Positions 8,505-17,512 of a DNA stretch of 64,000 nt are shown piece after piece. Positions within the stretch are counted from its first letter, which is position 1; each line of letters starts with the position of its first letter. The position numbers and the translations under genes were made by a program. Under the pieces are notes generated by a model, which was given only the letters and a program-made list of their open reading frames with translations, ran no database searches and was not told the origin of the DNA. Source of the DNA: Prevotella sp. P6B1 (GTDB lineage: Bacteria > Bacteroidota > Bacteroidia > Bacteroidales > Bacteroidaceae); NCBI RefSeq assembly GCF_000702825.1, contig NZ_JNKF01000002.1, positions 1-64,000 on the forward strand. The letters are read 5' to 3'.

Positions 8505-8523
8505 CAATCCAAAAGATGTTAGT

Positions 8524-10638
8524 ATGAAGACGAACGAAAATATTGAGAGAACGAATCCGTTTTTCGAACCTTATAACACACCTCACAACACAGCTCCTTT
8601 CAATCGTATCCGCATGGAGGATTACGAAGAGGCTATGTTGGAGGGTATCCGCCGTGACGATGAGCAGATAGAGAAGATCATCAATAACCCTGCCAAACCT
8701 ACTTTCGATAATACTATCATCAGTGTAGATGATGAGAAGGATAAGGATGGCTATTACGATTTGCTGGGGCGTGTGTCTACCGTGTTTTTTAATCTGCTCT
8801 CGGCTGAGACCAACGATGATATGGATGCGTTGGCTCAAAAGATGAGTCCTATTCTCACCAAGCATTCTAATGATATCCGACTGAATGAGCGCTTGTTCGA
8901 GCGTGTGAAATATGTGCATCAGCATCACCGCAAGCTGACGCCTGAGGAAAAGATGCTGCTTGACAACTGCTATGATGGTTTTGTACGTAGTGGAGCCCTG
9001 CTCGATGTTGCAGGTAAGGAGCGCTTGCGCCAACTTACCGAAGAGGCTTCTATGCTTAGTCTGCAGTTCTCACAGAATCTGTTGAAGGAGAACAAGGCTT
9101 TTACACTGCATATCACAGATGAGGCACAGCTTGACGGTCTGCCTGATACAGCCCGAGAGGCGGCTGCATTGGCGGCTAAGGAGCAGGATAAGAAAGGTTG
9201 GGTATTCACACTCGATTTCCCTTCGTATTCTCCTTTCATGACCTATTCAACTCAGCGCGAACTGCGCAAGCAGTTGTATATGGCTAAGAATACGGAGTGT
9301 ATCCACGATAATACGGAGAATAACCTTGAGATTTGTAAGCGACTGGTCAATCTGCGTCGTGAGTTGGCTCAGTTATTAGGTCATAAGACCTATGCCGACT
9401 ATGTGCTGAAGCACCGTATGGCCGGCAATGTGCGTAATGTGTATAAGTTGCTCAACGATCTGATAGCTGCCTATAAACCCACCGCTATCAAAGAGATTGA
9501 GGCCATCGAAAAAATGGCCCGAAAGCTGGAGGGTAAGGACTTTAAACTCGAGCCTTGGGATTTTTCATATTATTCGCATAAGTTGCAGCTCGAAAAGTAT
9601 AACCTTGATGCAGAGATGCTGCGCCCTTATTTCGAATTGTCGAAGGTGATTGATGGCGTGTTCGGGCTGGCTAATCGTTTGTATGGCATCACCTTCAAGG
9701 AGAATAAGGAGATTCCTGTATATCATCCTGACGTGAAAGCCTATGAGGTGTTCGATGCCGATGGCTCGTTCCTTGCAGTCTTTTATGCCGACTTCCATCC
9801 CCGCAAGGGTAAGCAGGGTGGTGCCTGGATGACCGAATATCAAGGTCAGTGGAAAGAGCGCGTTGACTCGAAGAAACCCTTCGGTCCCGATAATATGAAG
9901 AATGTGCGTCCCCATGTCAGCGTGGTGATGAACCTTACTAAACCTACAGAGGACAAACCTGCACTGCTGACATTGGGTGAGGTGGAAACCTTCTTGCATG
10001 AGTTCGGCCATTCATTGCACGGCATGTTTGCCAACACACGCTTCGAGAGCCTGAGTGGCACCAATGTGTGGTGGGATTTCGTAGAACTGCCCTCTCAGTT
10101 TATGGAGAACTTTTCCATCGAGAAGGAGTTCCTCCGCACTTTTGCTTTCCATTATCAGACAGGCGAACCATTGCCCGATGAACTTATCGACCGTATCGTG
10201 AAGAGTCGTAACTTCAATGTGGCTTATGCTTGTATGCGTCAGGTTAGCTTTGGTCTGCTTGATATGGCCTACTATACTCAGAAGGATGAGTTTACTGCCG
10301 ATATCATTCCTTTCGAAAAGAAGGCATGGGAGAAGGCTATGATACTGCCGCAATTGCCTGATACCTGTATGACAGTGCAGTTCTCGCACATCATGGCTGG
10401 TGGTTATGCTGCAGGCTATTATAGTTACAAATGGGCCGAGGTGCTCGATGCCGATGCCTTCAGCGTGTTCAAGAAGCATGGCATCTTCGATAAGAAGACT
10501 GCTGACAGCTTCCGTGAAAATATTCTTTCGAAAGGTGGCACGGAGAATCCGATGACATTATATAAACGGTTCAAGGGTGGCGAACCCACCATTGACGCAT
10601 TACTGAAAAGAAATGGAATCAAACGACAAGCAAAGTAA
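8524..10638 (+). CDS. dcp: M3 family peptidyl-dipeptidase / oligopeptidase
   Basis: 704 residues, the usual size for M3A metallopeptidases (Dcp, oligopeptidase A). The zinc motif HEFGH is at about 492-496, with the third ligand Glu expected in the following helix. No signal peptide is seen, so it probably degrades peptides in the cytoplasm. Distinguishing Dcp from OpdA is not secure. The last 26 nt overlap the dCMP deaminase gene. Confidence 0.85.
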   Translation: MKTNENIERTNPFFEPYNTPHNTAPFNRIRMEDYEEAMLEGIRRDDEQIEKIINNPAKPTFDNTIISVDDEKDKDGYYDLLGRVSTVFFNLLSAETNDDMDALAQKMSPILTKHSNDIRLNERLFERVKYVHQHHRKLTPEEKMLLDNCYDGFVRSGALLDVAGKERLRQLTEEASMLSLQFSQNLLKENKAFTLHITDEAQLDGLPDTAREAAALAAKEQDKKGWVFTLDFPSYSPFMTYSTQRELRKQLYMAKNTECIHDNTENNLEICKRLVNLRRELAQLLGHKTYADYVLKHRMAGNVRNVYKLLNDLIAAYKPTAIKEIEAIEKMARKLEGKDFKLEPWDFSYYSHKLQLEKYNLDAEMLRPYFELSKVIDGVFGLANRLYGITFKENKEIPVYHPDVKAYEVFDADGSFLAVFYADFHPRKGKQGGAWMTEYQGQWKERVDSKKPFGPDNMKNVRPHVSVVMNLTKPTEDKPALLTLGEVETFLHEFGHSLHGMFANTRFESLSGTNVWWDFVELPSQFMENFSIEKEFLRTFAFHYQTGEPLPDELIDRIVKSRNFNVAYACMRQVSFGLLDMAYYTQKDEFTADIIPFEKKAWEKAMILPQLPDTCMTVQFSHIMAGGYAAGYYSYKWAEVLDADAFSVFKKHGIFDKKTADSFRENILSKGGTENPMTLYKRFKGGEPTIDALLKRNGIKRQAK

Positions 10639-11050
10639 ACTGGACGTACGCTATCTGCGGATGGCGCGTATCTGGGCAGAGAATTCCTACTGCAAGCGTC
10701 GCCAGGTCGGCGCGTTGGTGGTTAAGGATAAGATGATCATCAGCGATGGTTATAATGGCACACCAAGTGGCTTCGAGAATGTTTGCGAGGACGACAGCAA
10801 TGTGACCAAGCCTTATGTGCTCCATGCTGAGGCAAACGCCATCACCAAACTGGCCCGTAGCAACAACAATAGCGATGGTGCTACCATCTATATCACCGCT
10901 TCTCCTTGTATCGAGTGTGCTAAGTTGATTATCCAGGCAGGCATCAAACGTGTGGTCTATGGCGAGAAGTATCGTTTGACCGATGGTATCGAACTGTTGG
11001 AACGTGCTGGTATCGAGGTGATTTATATAGGATTAGATAACATTGAGTAA
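10613..11050 (+). CDS. deoxycytidylate (dCMP) deaminase family protein
   Basis: 145 residues. Zinc-dependent deaminase signature: HAE (H71-A-E73) and PCIEC (C99, C102). The N-terminal RMARIWAENSYCKRRQVGALVV and SDGYNGTPSGFEN are typical of dCMP deaminase/ComEB, which makes dUMP for thymidylate synthesis. It overlaps the M3 peptidase gene by 26 nt and shares one base (TAATG) with the S41 protease gene. Confidence 0.9.
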   Translation: MESNDKQSKLDVRYLRMARIWAENSYCKRRQVGALVVKDKMIISDGYNGTPSGFENVCEDDSNVTKPYVLHAEANAITKLARSNNNSDGATIYITASPCIECAKLIIQAGIKRVVYGEKYRLTDGIELLERAGIEVIYIGLDNIE

Positions 11051-12750
11051 TGAGTAAGAATAGAACCAATCGTTTCATGCCTTTGCTGATGGCCGTTTGC
11101 GTGGTTGTCGGCATAGTGATAGGCTCTTTTTATGCCAACCACTTTTCGGGCAATCGTTTGAATATCATCAATTCGAGTGGCAATAAGTTGAACAATCTGC
11201 TTCATCTTATCAACGATCAGTATGTTGATACCGTCAATATCAATGATCTGGTTGAAAAAGCCATGCCTCAGATTCTGGCGGAGTTGGACCCTCACTCAGT
11301 GTATATTTCTGCCCGCGATGGCGAAATAGCCAACGACGACTTACGTGGTTCGTTCTTCGGTATCGGTATCGAGTTCACCATTCGTCAGGATACTATCCGT
11401 GTACAGAATGTGATTGGCAATGGTCCTGCAGAGCGTGCCGGCGTGTTGGCTGGTGATAAGATTGTGGAGGTGGATGACTCTGCGTTTGTAGGAAAGAAAG
11501 TTACTAACGAGGAGGCGATGCACCGCTTGAAGGGACCTAAGGATACCAAGGTCAAGTTGGGTATTATCCGTTATGGCGAGAACAAGATTCATCATATCAC
11601 CATCACTCGTGGTGAGATTCCTACCAAGAGCGTTACCGCTTGCTATATGCTCGACACGGAGTGCGGTTACATCAAGATCCGTAACTTTGGCGAGAATACT
11701 TACCCAGAGCTGTTGATTGCGCTTGCCAAACTGTCGCAGCAGAACTTTAGCAATCTGGTGATCGACTTGCGTGGCAATACAGGTGGCTATCTGGAGTCGG
11801 CCGTGCAGATTGCCAATGAATTCCTGTCTCGTGGTCAGTTGATTGTCTATACACAGGGTCGTGCCTTCCATCGTCAGGACTATCGTGCTGATGGTCGAGG
11901 CTCTTACCAGCGTATTCCTTTGGTAGTTCTGGTCGACGAGAGCTCTGCATCAGCCTCTGAGATCTTGGCTGGTGCCATCCAGGATAACGATCGTGGAACC
12001 ATTATTGGTCGTCGCTCGTTTGGTAAGGGATTGGTACAGAAACCTATTGAGTTCAGCGATCACTCCATGATCCGTCTCACCATTGCCCGCTACTACACAC
12101 CTTCTGGACGTTGTATCCAGAAGCCTTATAACAACGGCAATCATTATGACGACGATTGGTTGACACGTTATCAGCATGGTGAGTTCTTCTCGAAGGACAG
12201 TATTAAGAATACCGGACCGGAATACCATACCAACAATGGTCGTATTGTCTATGGCGGTGGTGGTATCACTCCCGATATCTTTATTCCGGAGGATACACTT
12301 GGTGTCACTTCATACTATAAAGAGGCTGCCATGTCGGGCTTGATTCTGCAGTTCGCCTTCACCTATACCGATGAGAACCGCGCCAAGCTCAGCGCTTTGA
12401 AGAGTGTGAAAGAGATGGAAACCTATTTGAAGCGTCAGAATGTGTTGGAGAAGTTTGTGGTATATGCTGATAAGAACGGTCTGAAGCGTCGCAATCTGAT
12501 GATTCAGAAATCTCAGAAGCTGCTGGAGCGTTTCGTTGTGAGCCGTATCATTTACAATATCCACAACGAGCAGTCGTGGACAGAGTATCTGAATCAGGAT
12601 GATCCTGTAATTCTGGAAACGCTTCGTCTGTTCCACGAAGAGGGCGCTTTCCCTAAGAAGCCAGTGGCGCCGGTCAAAGGAAAACAAGTGGCAAAGATAG
12701 CTGATGATCGCTCTTTGAGACTCCGTAGCACATTTATAGCTTATGCTTAA
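11050..12750 (+). CDS. S41 family carboxyl-terminal processing protease
   Basis: 566 residues. One N-terminal membrane segment or uncleaved signal (about 12-30), a PDZ domain (about 95-175), then the S41 catalytic domain with the Ser box DESSASASEIL (298-305 region) and the Lys in GRRSFGKGLVQ about 25 residues later, the Ser-Lys dyad of CtpA/Prc proteases. It acts on misfolded or to-be-processed envelope proteins. The C-terminal ~170 residues are helical and charged. It overlaps the 5-FTHF cyclo-ligase gene by 8 nt. Confidence 0.92.
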   Translation: MSKNRTNRFMPLLMAVCVVVGIVIGSFYANHFSGNRLNIINSSGNKLNNLLHLINDQYVDTVNINDLVEKAMPQILAELDPHSVYISARDGEIANDDLRGSFFGIGIEFTIRQDTIRVQNVIGNGPAERAGVLAGDKIVEVDDSAFVGKKVTNEEAMHRLKGPKDTKVKLGIIRYGENKIHHITITRGEIPTKSVTACYMLDTECGYIKIRNFGENTYPELLIALAKLSQQNFSNLVIDLRGNTGGYLESAVQIANEFLSRGQLIVYTQGRAFHRQDYRADGRGSYQRIPLVVLVDESSASASEILAGAIQDNDRGTIIGRRSFGKGLVQKPIEFSDHSMIRLTIARYYTPSGRCIQKPYNNGNHYDDDWLTRYQHGEFFSKDSIKNTGPEYHTNNGRIVYGGGGITPDIFIPEDTLGVTSYYKEAAMSGLILQFAFTYTDENRAKLSALKSVKEMETYLKRQNVLEKFVVYADKNGLKRRNLMIQKSQKLLERFVVSRIIYNIHNEQSWTEYLNQDDPVILETLRLFHEEGAFPKKPVAPVKGKQVAKIADDRSLRLRSTFIAYA

Positions 12751-13273
12751 GAGCGAGCTCAGAACATTAGTGCGTCAATACAAACGACAGTTCACTCAGC
12801 AACAACTGTGTGAGCTGTCGTTGCCCATTATAGACCGCATCAAGCCGTTGCTCCGTGAGGCCCATACCATTGTGGCCTATTATTCGTTGGCTGACGAGGT
12901 TGATACCCATCGCTTCATTGATGAACTTCTGGCTGCAGGTAAAACTGTTTATCTGCCTCGGGTGGTGAGTGCCGAGGAGATGGTGCTTTGTCGTTATACG
13001 GGTGCCGATAGTTTGTGTCAGGGTGCTTACGGTATTATGGAACCGATTGGCGAGCCGATGCCTGCCGACGAGTCTGTTGATGTGATATTGGTGCCTGGAA
13101 TGGCGTTCGATGCCCAAGGTCATCGGTTGGGTAGGGGAAAGGGGTACTACGACAGGTTCTTGGGTTCGTTATCTCAGCCTCGCCCTCAACTCATTGGTGT
13201 TTGTTTCGATTTCCAGAAAGTGGAAATTGTACCCACAGAGCCATGCGACGTGTCTGTCGACGTGGTGATTTAA
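12743..13273 (+). CDS. 5-formyltetrahydrofolate cyclo-ligase
   Basis: 176 residues. ATP-dependent conversion of 5-formyl-THF to 5,10-methenyl-THF. The C-terminal signature DAQGHRLGRGKGYYDRFL binds ATP/substrate, and VPGMAFD precedes it. It starts inside the end of the S41 gene and its stop overlaps the stop of the convergent DUF721 gene by 4 nt, leaving no room for a separate terminator. Confidence 0.92.
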   Translation: MLKSELRTLVRQYKRQFTQQQLCELSLPIIDRIKPLLREAHTIVAYYSLADEVDTHRFIDELLAAGKTVYLPRVVSAEEMVLCRYTGADSLCQGAYGIMEPIGEPMPADESVDVILVPGMAFDAQGHRLGRGKGYYDRFLGSLSQPRPQLIGVCFDFQKVEIVPTEPCDVSVDVVI

Positions 13274-13560
13274 TTAAACTTGATGTCAACAATGATCTGA
13301 GTGCCTACATGGGCATTCAGTTTTTTCACCAGTTCGCTGCGCATCATCGACAGGTCGGCTCTCAGAGCAGGATTTGTGATGTGTACGAATAGTGTCTGGT
13401 TCCTGATAACCAAGCCGTCGGTATAGCTGGTTATCATCTGGCCCACCACTTCGCTCCATGAGTCAATCAGCCGCTTCTGTAGCAGAGGCGTCTCCAGTCC
13501 CTGATTTCTCAGATTCTTCAGAATCAGGTCTTTGATATTGTGTACGTCGCGTTTAAACAT
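13270..13560 (-). CDS. DUF721 (DciA-like) protein
   Basis: 96 residues. The segment LIDSWSEVVGQMITSYTDGL and later NPALRADLSMMRSELVKKLN match the DUF721 fold. DUF721 is related to DciA, a loader of the replicative helicase in bacteria lacking DnaC. It is encoded directly after recF with an 8-nt overlap, which supports a DNA-replication role. Confidence 0.85.
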   Translation of the reverse strand: MFKRDVHNIKDLILKNLRNQGLETPLLQKRLIDSWSEVVGQMITSYTDGLVIRNQTLFVHITNPALRADLSMMRSELVKKLNAHVGTQIIVDIKFN

Positions 13561-14653
13561 CTTTCTTGATTTCTTCTATTTCACCGTTGTCAACATGGAA
13601 AATCTTATAGTCGAGGCTCGATCGGCTGAGAATCAGATCCAGATGGTCGCGGTTGGTATCGGTAATGAAAATCTGTCCGAATTCATCACCTGCCACCAGT
13701 TTCACGATTTGTTCCACACGCTGCGCATCCAACTTGTCGAAGATGTCATCGAGTAGCAGCAGTGGTGTGGTTTTCGAGTTGGTGCGCTTCAGGAAGTCGA
13801 ACTGTGCCAGCTTCAGGGCGATGACAAAGGTCTTGTTCTGTCCTTGGCTGCCTTCGCGCTTCATCAGATGCCCATCAAGGGTTATTTCCAGGTCGTCGCG
13901 GTGCACGCCATGTAGCGAGTAGCCGATGGCGCGGTCCTTGAATCGGTCACGCTGTATCACCTCCAATAGCGGACCTCGCTGACAATGCGAGATGTAGTTC
14001 AGACCTACCTGCTCTCTGTTTTCAGCAATCGTGTCGTGGATACGTTGGAAAACCGGTGTCAGTTCTTCAACAAATGCCTTTCGACTTTGGTATATGCGCT
14101 CGCCCTCTGTGGCCATCTGTTCTTCAAACAGACTGATCACATCAATGTTGGGCTCTTCTTCCTGTTTCAGCATGGCATTTCGCTGTTGCAGGGCTTTGTT
14201 ATAGCGGTTCATTGCCTCCATGTAGCCATGGTCGTACTGCGCTATCACCATGTCCATCAGTCGGCGTCGCTCCTCGCTTCCTCCCTCAATGAGCAGGGTG
14301 TCTGAGGGTGCTACCACCACAATCGGTATCAGTCCGATATGTTCCGACAGTCGGCGGTATTCTTTTTTATTGCGTTTGAAATGTTTTTTTACGCCGCGCT
14401 TCATGCCACAATAGATGTGGAGGTCGTTCTCGTATGAGCCCTCCAGCACAAAGAATTCAGCTCCATGTCTGATTACCTGTGAGTCGATGGGGTTATTAGC
14501 CGAATGGCAGAATGACAGATAGTAAATGGCATCGAGCACATTGGTTTTTCCCACGCCGTTCTGCCCGATCAGGCAGTTGATTTTGGGTGAGAATTCCAAG
14601 GTGGCCTCTGCGATGTTTTTGTAGTTGATGACCGATAACTTTTCTAGAATCAT
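13553..14653 (-). CDS. recF: DNA replication/repair protein RecF
   Basis: 366 residues. SMC-like ABC ATPase with Walker A GQNGVGKTN at about 30-38, signature region REGSQGQNKTFVIALKLAQ and Walker B LLLLDDIFDKLD. RecF loads RecA on gapped DNA with RecO/RecR. ATG 14653 is chosen over the upstream ATG at 14689 because the promoter TACCTTTG sits between them, 4 nt before 14653, and because the family starts at this point. The mRNA is probably leaderless. The gene is not next to dnaA/dnaN here. Confidence 0.93.
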   Translation of the reverse strand: MILEKLSVINYKNIAEATLEFSPKINCLIGQNGVGKTNVLDAIYYLSFCHSANNPIDSQVIRHGAEFFVLEGSYENDLHIYCGMKRGVKKHFKRNKKEYRRLSEHIGLIPIVVVAPSDTLLIEGGSEERRRLMDMVIAQYDHGYMEAMNRYNKALQQRNAMLKQEEEPNIDVISLFEEQMATEGERIYQSRKAFVEELTPVFQRIHDTIAENREQVGLNYISHCQRGPLLEVIQRDRFKDRAIGYSLHGVHRDDLEITLDGHLMKREGSQGQNKTFVIALKLAQFDFLKRTNSKTTPLLLLDDIFDKLDAQRVEQIVKLVAGDEFGQIFITDTNRDHLDLILSRSSLDYKIFHVDNGEIEEIKKDV

Positions 14654-14657
14654 AGTG

Positions 14658-14665
14658 CAAAGGTA
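14658..14665 (-). promoter_or_regulatory. recF promoter -7 element
   Basis: TACCTTTG on the minus strand with only CACT between it and the recF ATG. Confidence 0.75.
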
Positions 14666-14750
14666 GCGTTTTTTGAGCATTGATGGCACGGATTAACACA
14701 GATTAATAAATATTTTCCCTGAAAATATGTAAAATATGTGGCTTTTTTAG

Positions 14751-14758
14751 TAACTTTG
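14751..14758 (+). promoter_or_regulatory. promoter -7 element for TPR protein / ribH
   Basis: TAACTTTG, 36 nt before the ATG at 14795. Confidence 0.7.
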
Positions 14759-14794
14759 CACCCGATTTTTGGAAATTTAAATATAAATATTATA

Positions 14795-15478
14795 ATGGCA
14801 AATACAACAAATCAACAGCAGGCCGCCCAGACAGCTGAGCAGAGCCTGAATCAGAGTGAGGCTTTCTTCGTAAAGTACAAGAAGGCCATTGGTGCTGCAG
14901 TAGTAGCAATTGTATTAATCATCACAGGTACAGTCCTCTACGTGACCTATGTAAGCGGTCCTAACGAGGTGAAGGCAAGCACCGCCATTGCTAAGGGCCA
15001 GGAGCTCTTCATGGCAGGCGAGTATCAGAAGGCTTTGACTGGCGATAGCGCTAATTTCAAGGGCTTCGTGAAGTTGGCTGATGAGTACAGTTCTACAGAT
15101 GCTGGTAACCTGGCTAACCTCTATGCCGGCCTTTGCAGCGCAAAGCTCAATAAGTGGGAAGATGCTGCTAAGTACCTCGAGGAGTTCGATGGTGCCGACG
15201 ATCAGATGATTTCTCCTGCTGCCGAGGGTGCTTTAGGTAATGTATATGCTCACCTGAACCAGCTCGACAAGGCTGTTTCTCACCTGAAGAAGGCTGCTGA
15301 GAAGGCCGACAATAACTCTCTGTCTCCTACCTTTCTGATTCAGGCTGGTGAGATTCTCGAGAGCCAAGGTAAGAACGATGAGGCTCTGAAGCTGTATCAG
15401 GAGGTGAAGGAGAAGTACTTCAACTCAATGGCTTACCAGACCATCGATGGTTATATTGAGCGTGTTTCAGCTAAATAA
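14795..15478 (+). CDS. membrane-anchored tetratricopeptide repeat protein
   Basis: 227 residues. Gln/Asn-rich start, a single membrane span (about 31-53, [20 protein letters not shown]) and a periplasmic helical-repeat domain with at least three TPR-like pairs ([30 protein letters not shown] and [21 protein letters not shown] regions). It resembles YfgM/ancillary SecYEG-translocon-like TPR proteins in layout. The in-frame ATG at 14738 precedes the promoter element and is rejected. It lies 5 nt before ribH, an arrangement common in Bacteroidales but without a known functional link. Confidence 0.8.
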   Translation: MANTTNQQQAAQTAEQSLNQSEAFFVKYKKAIGAAVVAIVLIITGTVLYVTYVSGPNEVKASTAIAKGQELFMAGEYQKALTGDSANFKGFVKLADEYSSTDAGNLANLYAGLCSAKLNKWEDAAKYLEEFDGADDQMISPAAEGALGNVYAHLNQLDKAVSHLKKAAEKADNNSLSPTFLIQAGEILESQGKNDEALKLYQEVKEKYFNSMAYQTIDGYIERVSAK

Positions 15479-15483
15479 AAAAC

Positions 15484-15954
15484 ATGGCTACTAAAAACTT
15501 ATCGGAATACGATATTACCACAGTGCCCGATGCTTCGAATATGATTTTCGGAGTGGTAGTGGCAGAGTGGAATCCCGAAATAACTGGCGCCCTGCTTGAC
15601 GGATGTGTTAGCACACTCGAAAAGCATGGCGCTTTGTCTGAAAACATCCATGTGAAGACCGTTCCTGGCAGTTTCGAACTGATCTATGGTGCTCACCAGA
15701 TGACACTTAACGATGGTTACGATGCTGTAATCGTGCTGGGTAGTGTGATCCGTGGCGAGACACCGCATTTCGACTACATCTGTCAGGGCGTAACTGAAGG
15801 TATTGCTCGTATGAATGCCACGAGCAATATTCCTGTGATCTACGGCTTGCTTACCACCAACGATAAGCAGCAGGCGCTCGACCGTGCAGGCGGCCGTCTG
15901 GGCAACAAGGGTGATGAGTGCGCTGTAGTAGCCATCAAGATGGCAAAATTCTAA
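15484..15954 (+). CDS. ribH: 6,7-dimethyl-8-ribityllumazine synthase
   Basis: 156 residues, the usual size. It condenses 5-amino-6-ribitylaminouracil with dihydroxybutanone phosphate, the penultimate riboflavin step, in an icosahedral or pentameric assembly. The signature [16 protein letters not shown] includes the catalytic His, and VPGSFE is also present. No FMN riboswitch is visible upstream. Confidence 0.95.
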   Translation: MATKNLSEYDITTVPDASNMIFGVVVAEWNPEITGALLDGCVSTLEKHGALSENIHVKTVPGSFELIYGAHQMTLNDGYDAVIVLGSVIRGETPHFDYICQGVTEGIARMNATSNIPVIYGLLTTNDKQQALDRAGGRLGNKGDECAVVAIKMAKF

Positions 15955-15992
15955 CACAGCTACGGCTAATTTCTAATTATAACTATGGTATT

Positions 15993-17495
15993 ATGAAAAA
16001 AGTATTTATTCTACTCTTTTGCTTGAGCTTAGGCTTTAGCAATGTAAGCGCACAAGAGACCAAGAAAAGTGAGTTGCATCAGCTTGCTGAGAGCGAGTTG
16101 GCAAAGGGAAGCGTGGCAGGTGCCCGTTTCAATTTCATCCGTGCTTTCGAAGAGTATGCCAAGGCAGGCCAGTTAAAGGCCGGTATGGAGTGTGCTACTC
16201 GTGGTGCGGCCATGTACTATAGGGATAACTTTTGGAAAGAGGCTTTCGATTTGCTGCGTCGTGCCGATCAGGAGATTGATATCCGCACAAAGGATTCCAA
16301 GCAGCGTGCTGCGCTCCACTATATCATCACCAAGGAGCGCCTGGTCATGTATATCAAGCTGCGTAAGAGCGACAGTGCCAAGGACCAGATTGGTATCATG
16401 GAGAATCAGGTGACCTATGCTGCTGATGAGGCTTTGAAGAACGACCTGCTATATAATAAAGCGGTGTACCACTATTCGTTCGGACAGAATGCCCAGGGCA
16501 ATGCCGTATTCCAGGAGATGGCCAGCAAGCTGACCGCTTCGAAGCAGTACGACAAGGTTGACGGCGTATATCAGACGCTCATTGCCAATGCCCGTCGTAG
16601 TGGCAATGCCAATATGGTGGCTCAGTCGTACAGCAACTATCTGGCATGGAAGGATTCGGTTAACAATCTGAAACTTGCCGACGAGACAGGTGCTCTGAAG
16701 AAGCAGATTGCCGACAACGAGGCAAAGATTGACGATCAGGCCAGCTCGCTCACAGCGCGCCAGGCTATCATCGTGGGTCTCTGCATCCTCGCTGCTGCGC
16801 TTGCTGCCGCTTTGGTGCTGGGTGGCATCGTGCTGATGCGCTTCATCCTGCTCACCCGCAACCAGAAGAAGACCATCCGTCTGGCTAATGATAACAATGC
16901 GCTGAAGGCTAAGTTCATCAGCAATATCTCGGCTCAGCTCAATCCTACGCTCCACAAGCTCGATGCAAAGATCCCTGAGGTGAAGGCCTTGCTCGATTTC
17001 TCCGAGCACATTGCCACCCTCTCAAATCTGGAGAACTCGATGGATGAGGCGGTAGCTGCCGAGGATGTTCAGATTACCCCGTTCTGCGAGTCGCTGGCTC
17101 AGGAGGTTAAGCCTAAGTTGAAGAAGGGCGTGGCCTTGAAGGTCAATGTGCCCAATCTGAGCGTCAGCATGAACAAGGAGTATGTATCGCATATCCTGCT
17201 CCATCTGCTGAATAATGCAGTGATCTATGTTCCTGAGGATGGTACCATCAGTCTGGAGTACAAAAAGCGTGGTGCTCACGTGCACCAGTTCCTGGTATCC
17301 AATACGGGTGAGCCTATCCCCGAGGATAAGCGCGACGATGTGTTCAAACCATTCACCGAGGTGAAGGACTTTACTGAGGGCGACGGTCTCGGCCTGCCAA
17401 TCTGTAAGCAGATGGCACTGAAGATGAAGGGCGACCTCGATATCGATCCCGAGTTCACCAAGGGTACACGTTTCGTGCTGTTGTTACATTCTTAA
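15993..17495 (+). CDS. TPR-containing sensor kinase-like protein lacking the phospho-acceptor His
   Basis: 500 residues. Signal peptide (1-20, ending SNVSA), a periplasmic helical-repeat region (about 25-255), one membrane span (about 259-287) and a cytoplasmic histidine-kinase-type core. The N box (LHLLNNAVIYVPE), a G1-like box (NTGEPIPEDKRDDVFKPF) and a G2 box (GDGLGLPIC) are present. The H box reads FISNISAQLNP: Ala314 and Gln315 replace the His-Glu of SHE. ATG 15993 is preferred because it gives the signal peptide; the earlier in-frame start is within ribH. It converges with the hemerythrin-LuxR gene, 17 nt away. It may be a pseudokinase or act on an unusual residue. Confidence 0.8.
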   Translation: MKKVFILLFCLSLGFSNVSAQETKKSELHQLAESELAKGSVAGARFNFIRAFEEYAKAGQLKAGMECATRGAAMYYRDNFWKEAFDLLRRADQEIDIRTKDSKQRAALHYIITKERLVMYIKLRKSDSAKDQIGIMENQVTYAADEALKNDLLYNKAVYHYSFGQNAQGNAVFQEMASKLTASKQYDKVDGVYQTLIANARRSGNANMVAQSYSNYLAWKDSVNNLKLADETGALKKQIADNEAKIDDQASSLTARQAIIVGLCILAAALAAALVLGGIVLMRFILLTRNQKKTIRLANDNNALKAKFISNISAQLNPTLHKLDAKIPEVKALLDFSEHIATLSNLENSMDEAVAAEDVQITPFCESLAQEVKPKLKKGVALKVNVPNLSVSMNKEYVSHILLHLLNNAVIYVPEDGTISLEYKKRGAHVHQFLVSNTGEPIPEDKRDDVFKPFTEVKDFTEGDGLGLPICKQMALKMKGDLDIDPEFTKGTRFVLLLHS

Positions 17496-17512
17496 GCAAA
17501 CAACTACACCTT

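Noticed and set aside
13553..14758. Chromosome origin near recF
   Set aside because: dnaA, dnaN and gyrB are not adjacent and no DnaA-box cluster was noticed.
15400..15483. FMN riboswitch before ribH
   Set aside because: The gap between the TPR gene and ribH is 5 nt and no RFN-element sequence was found.
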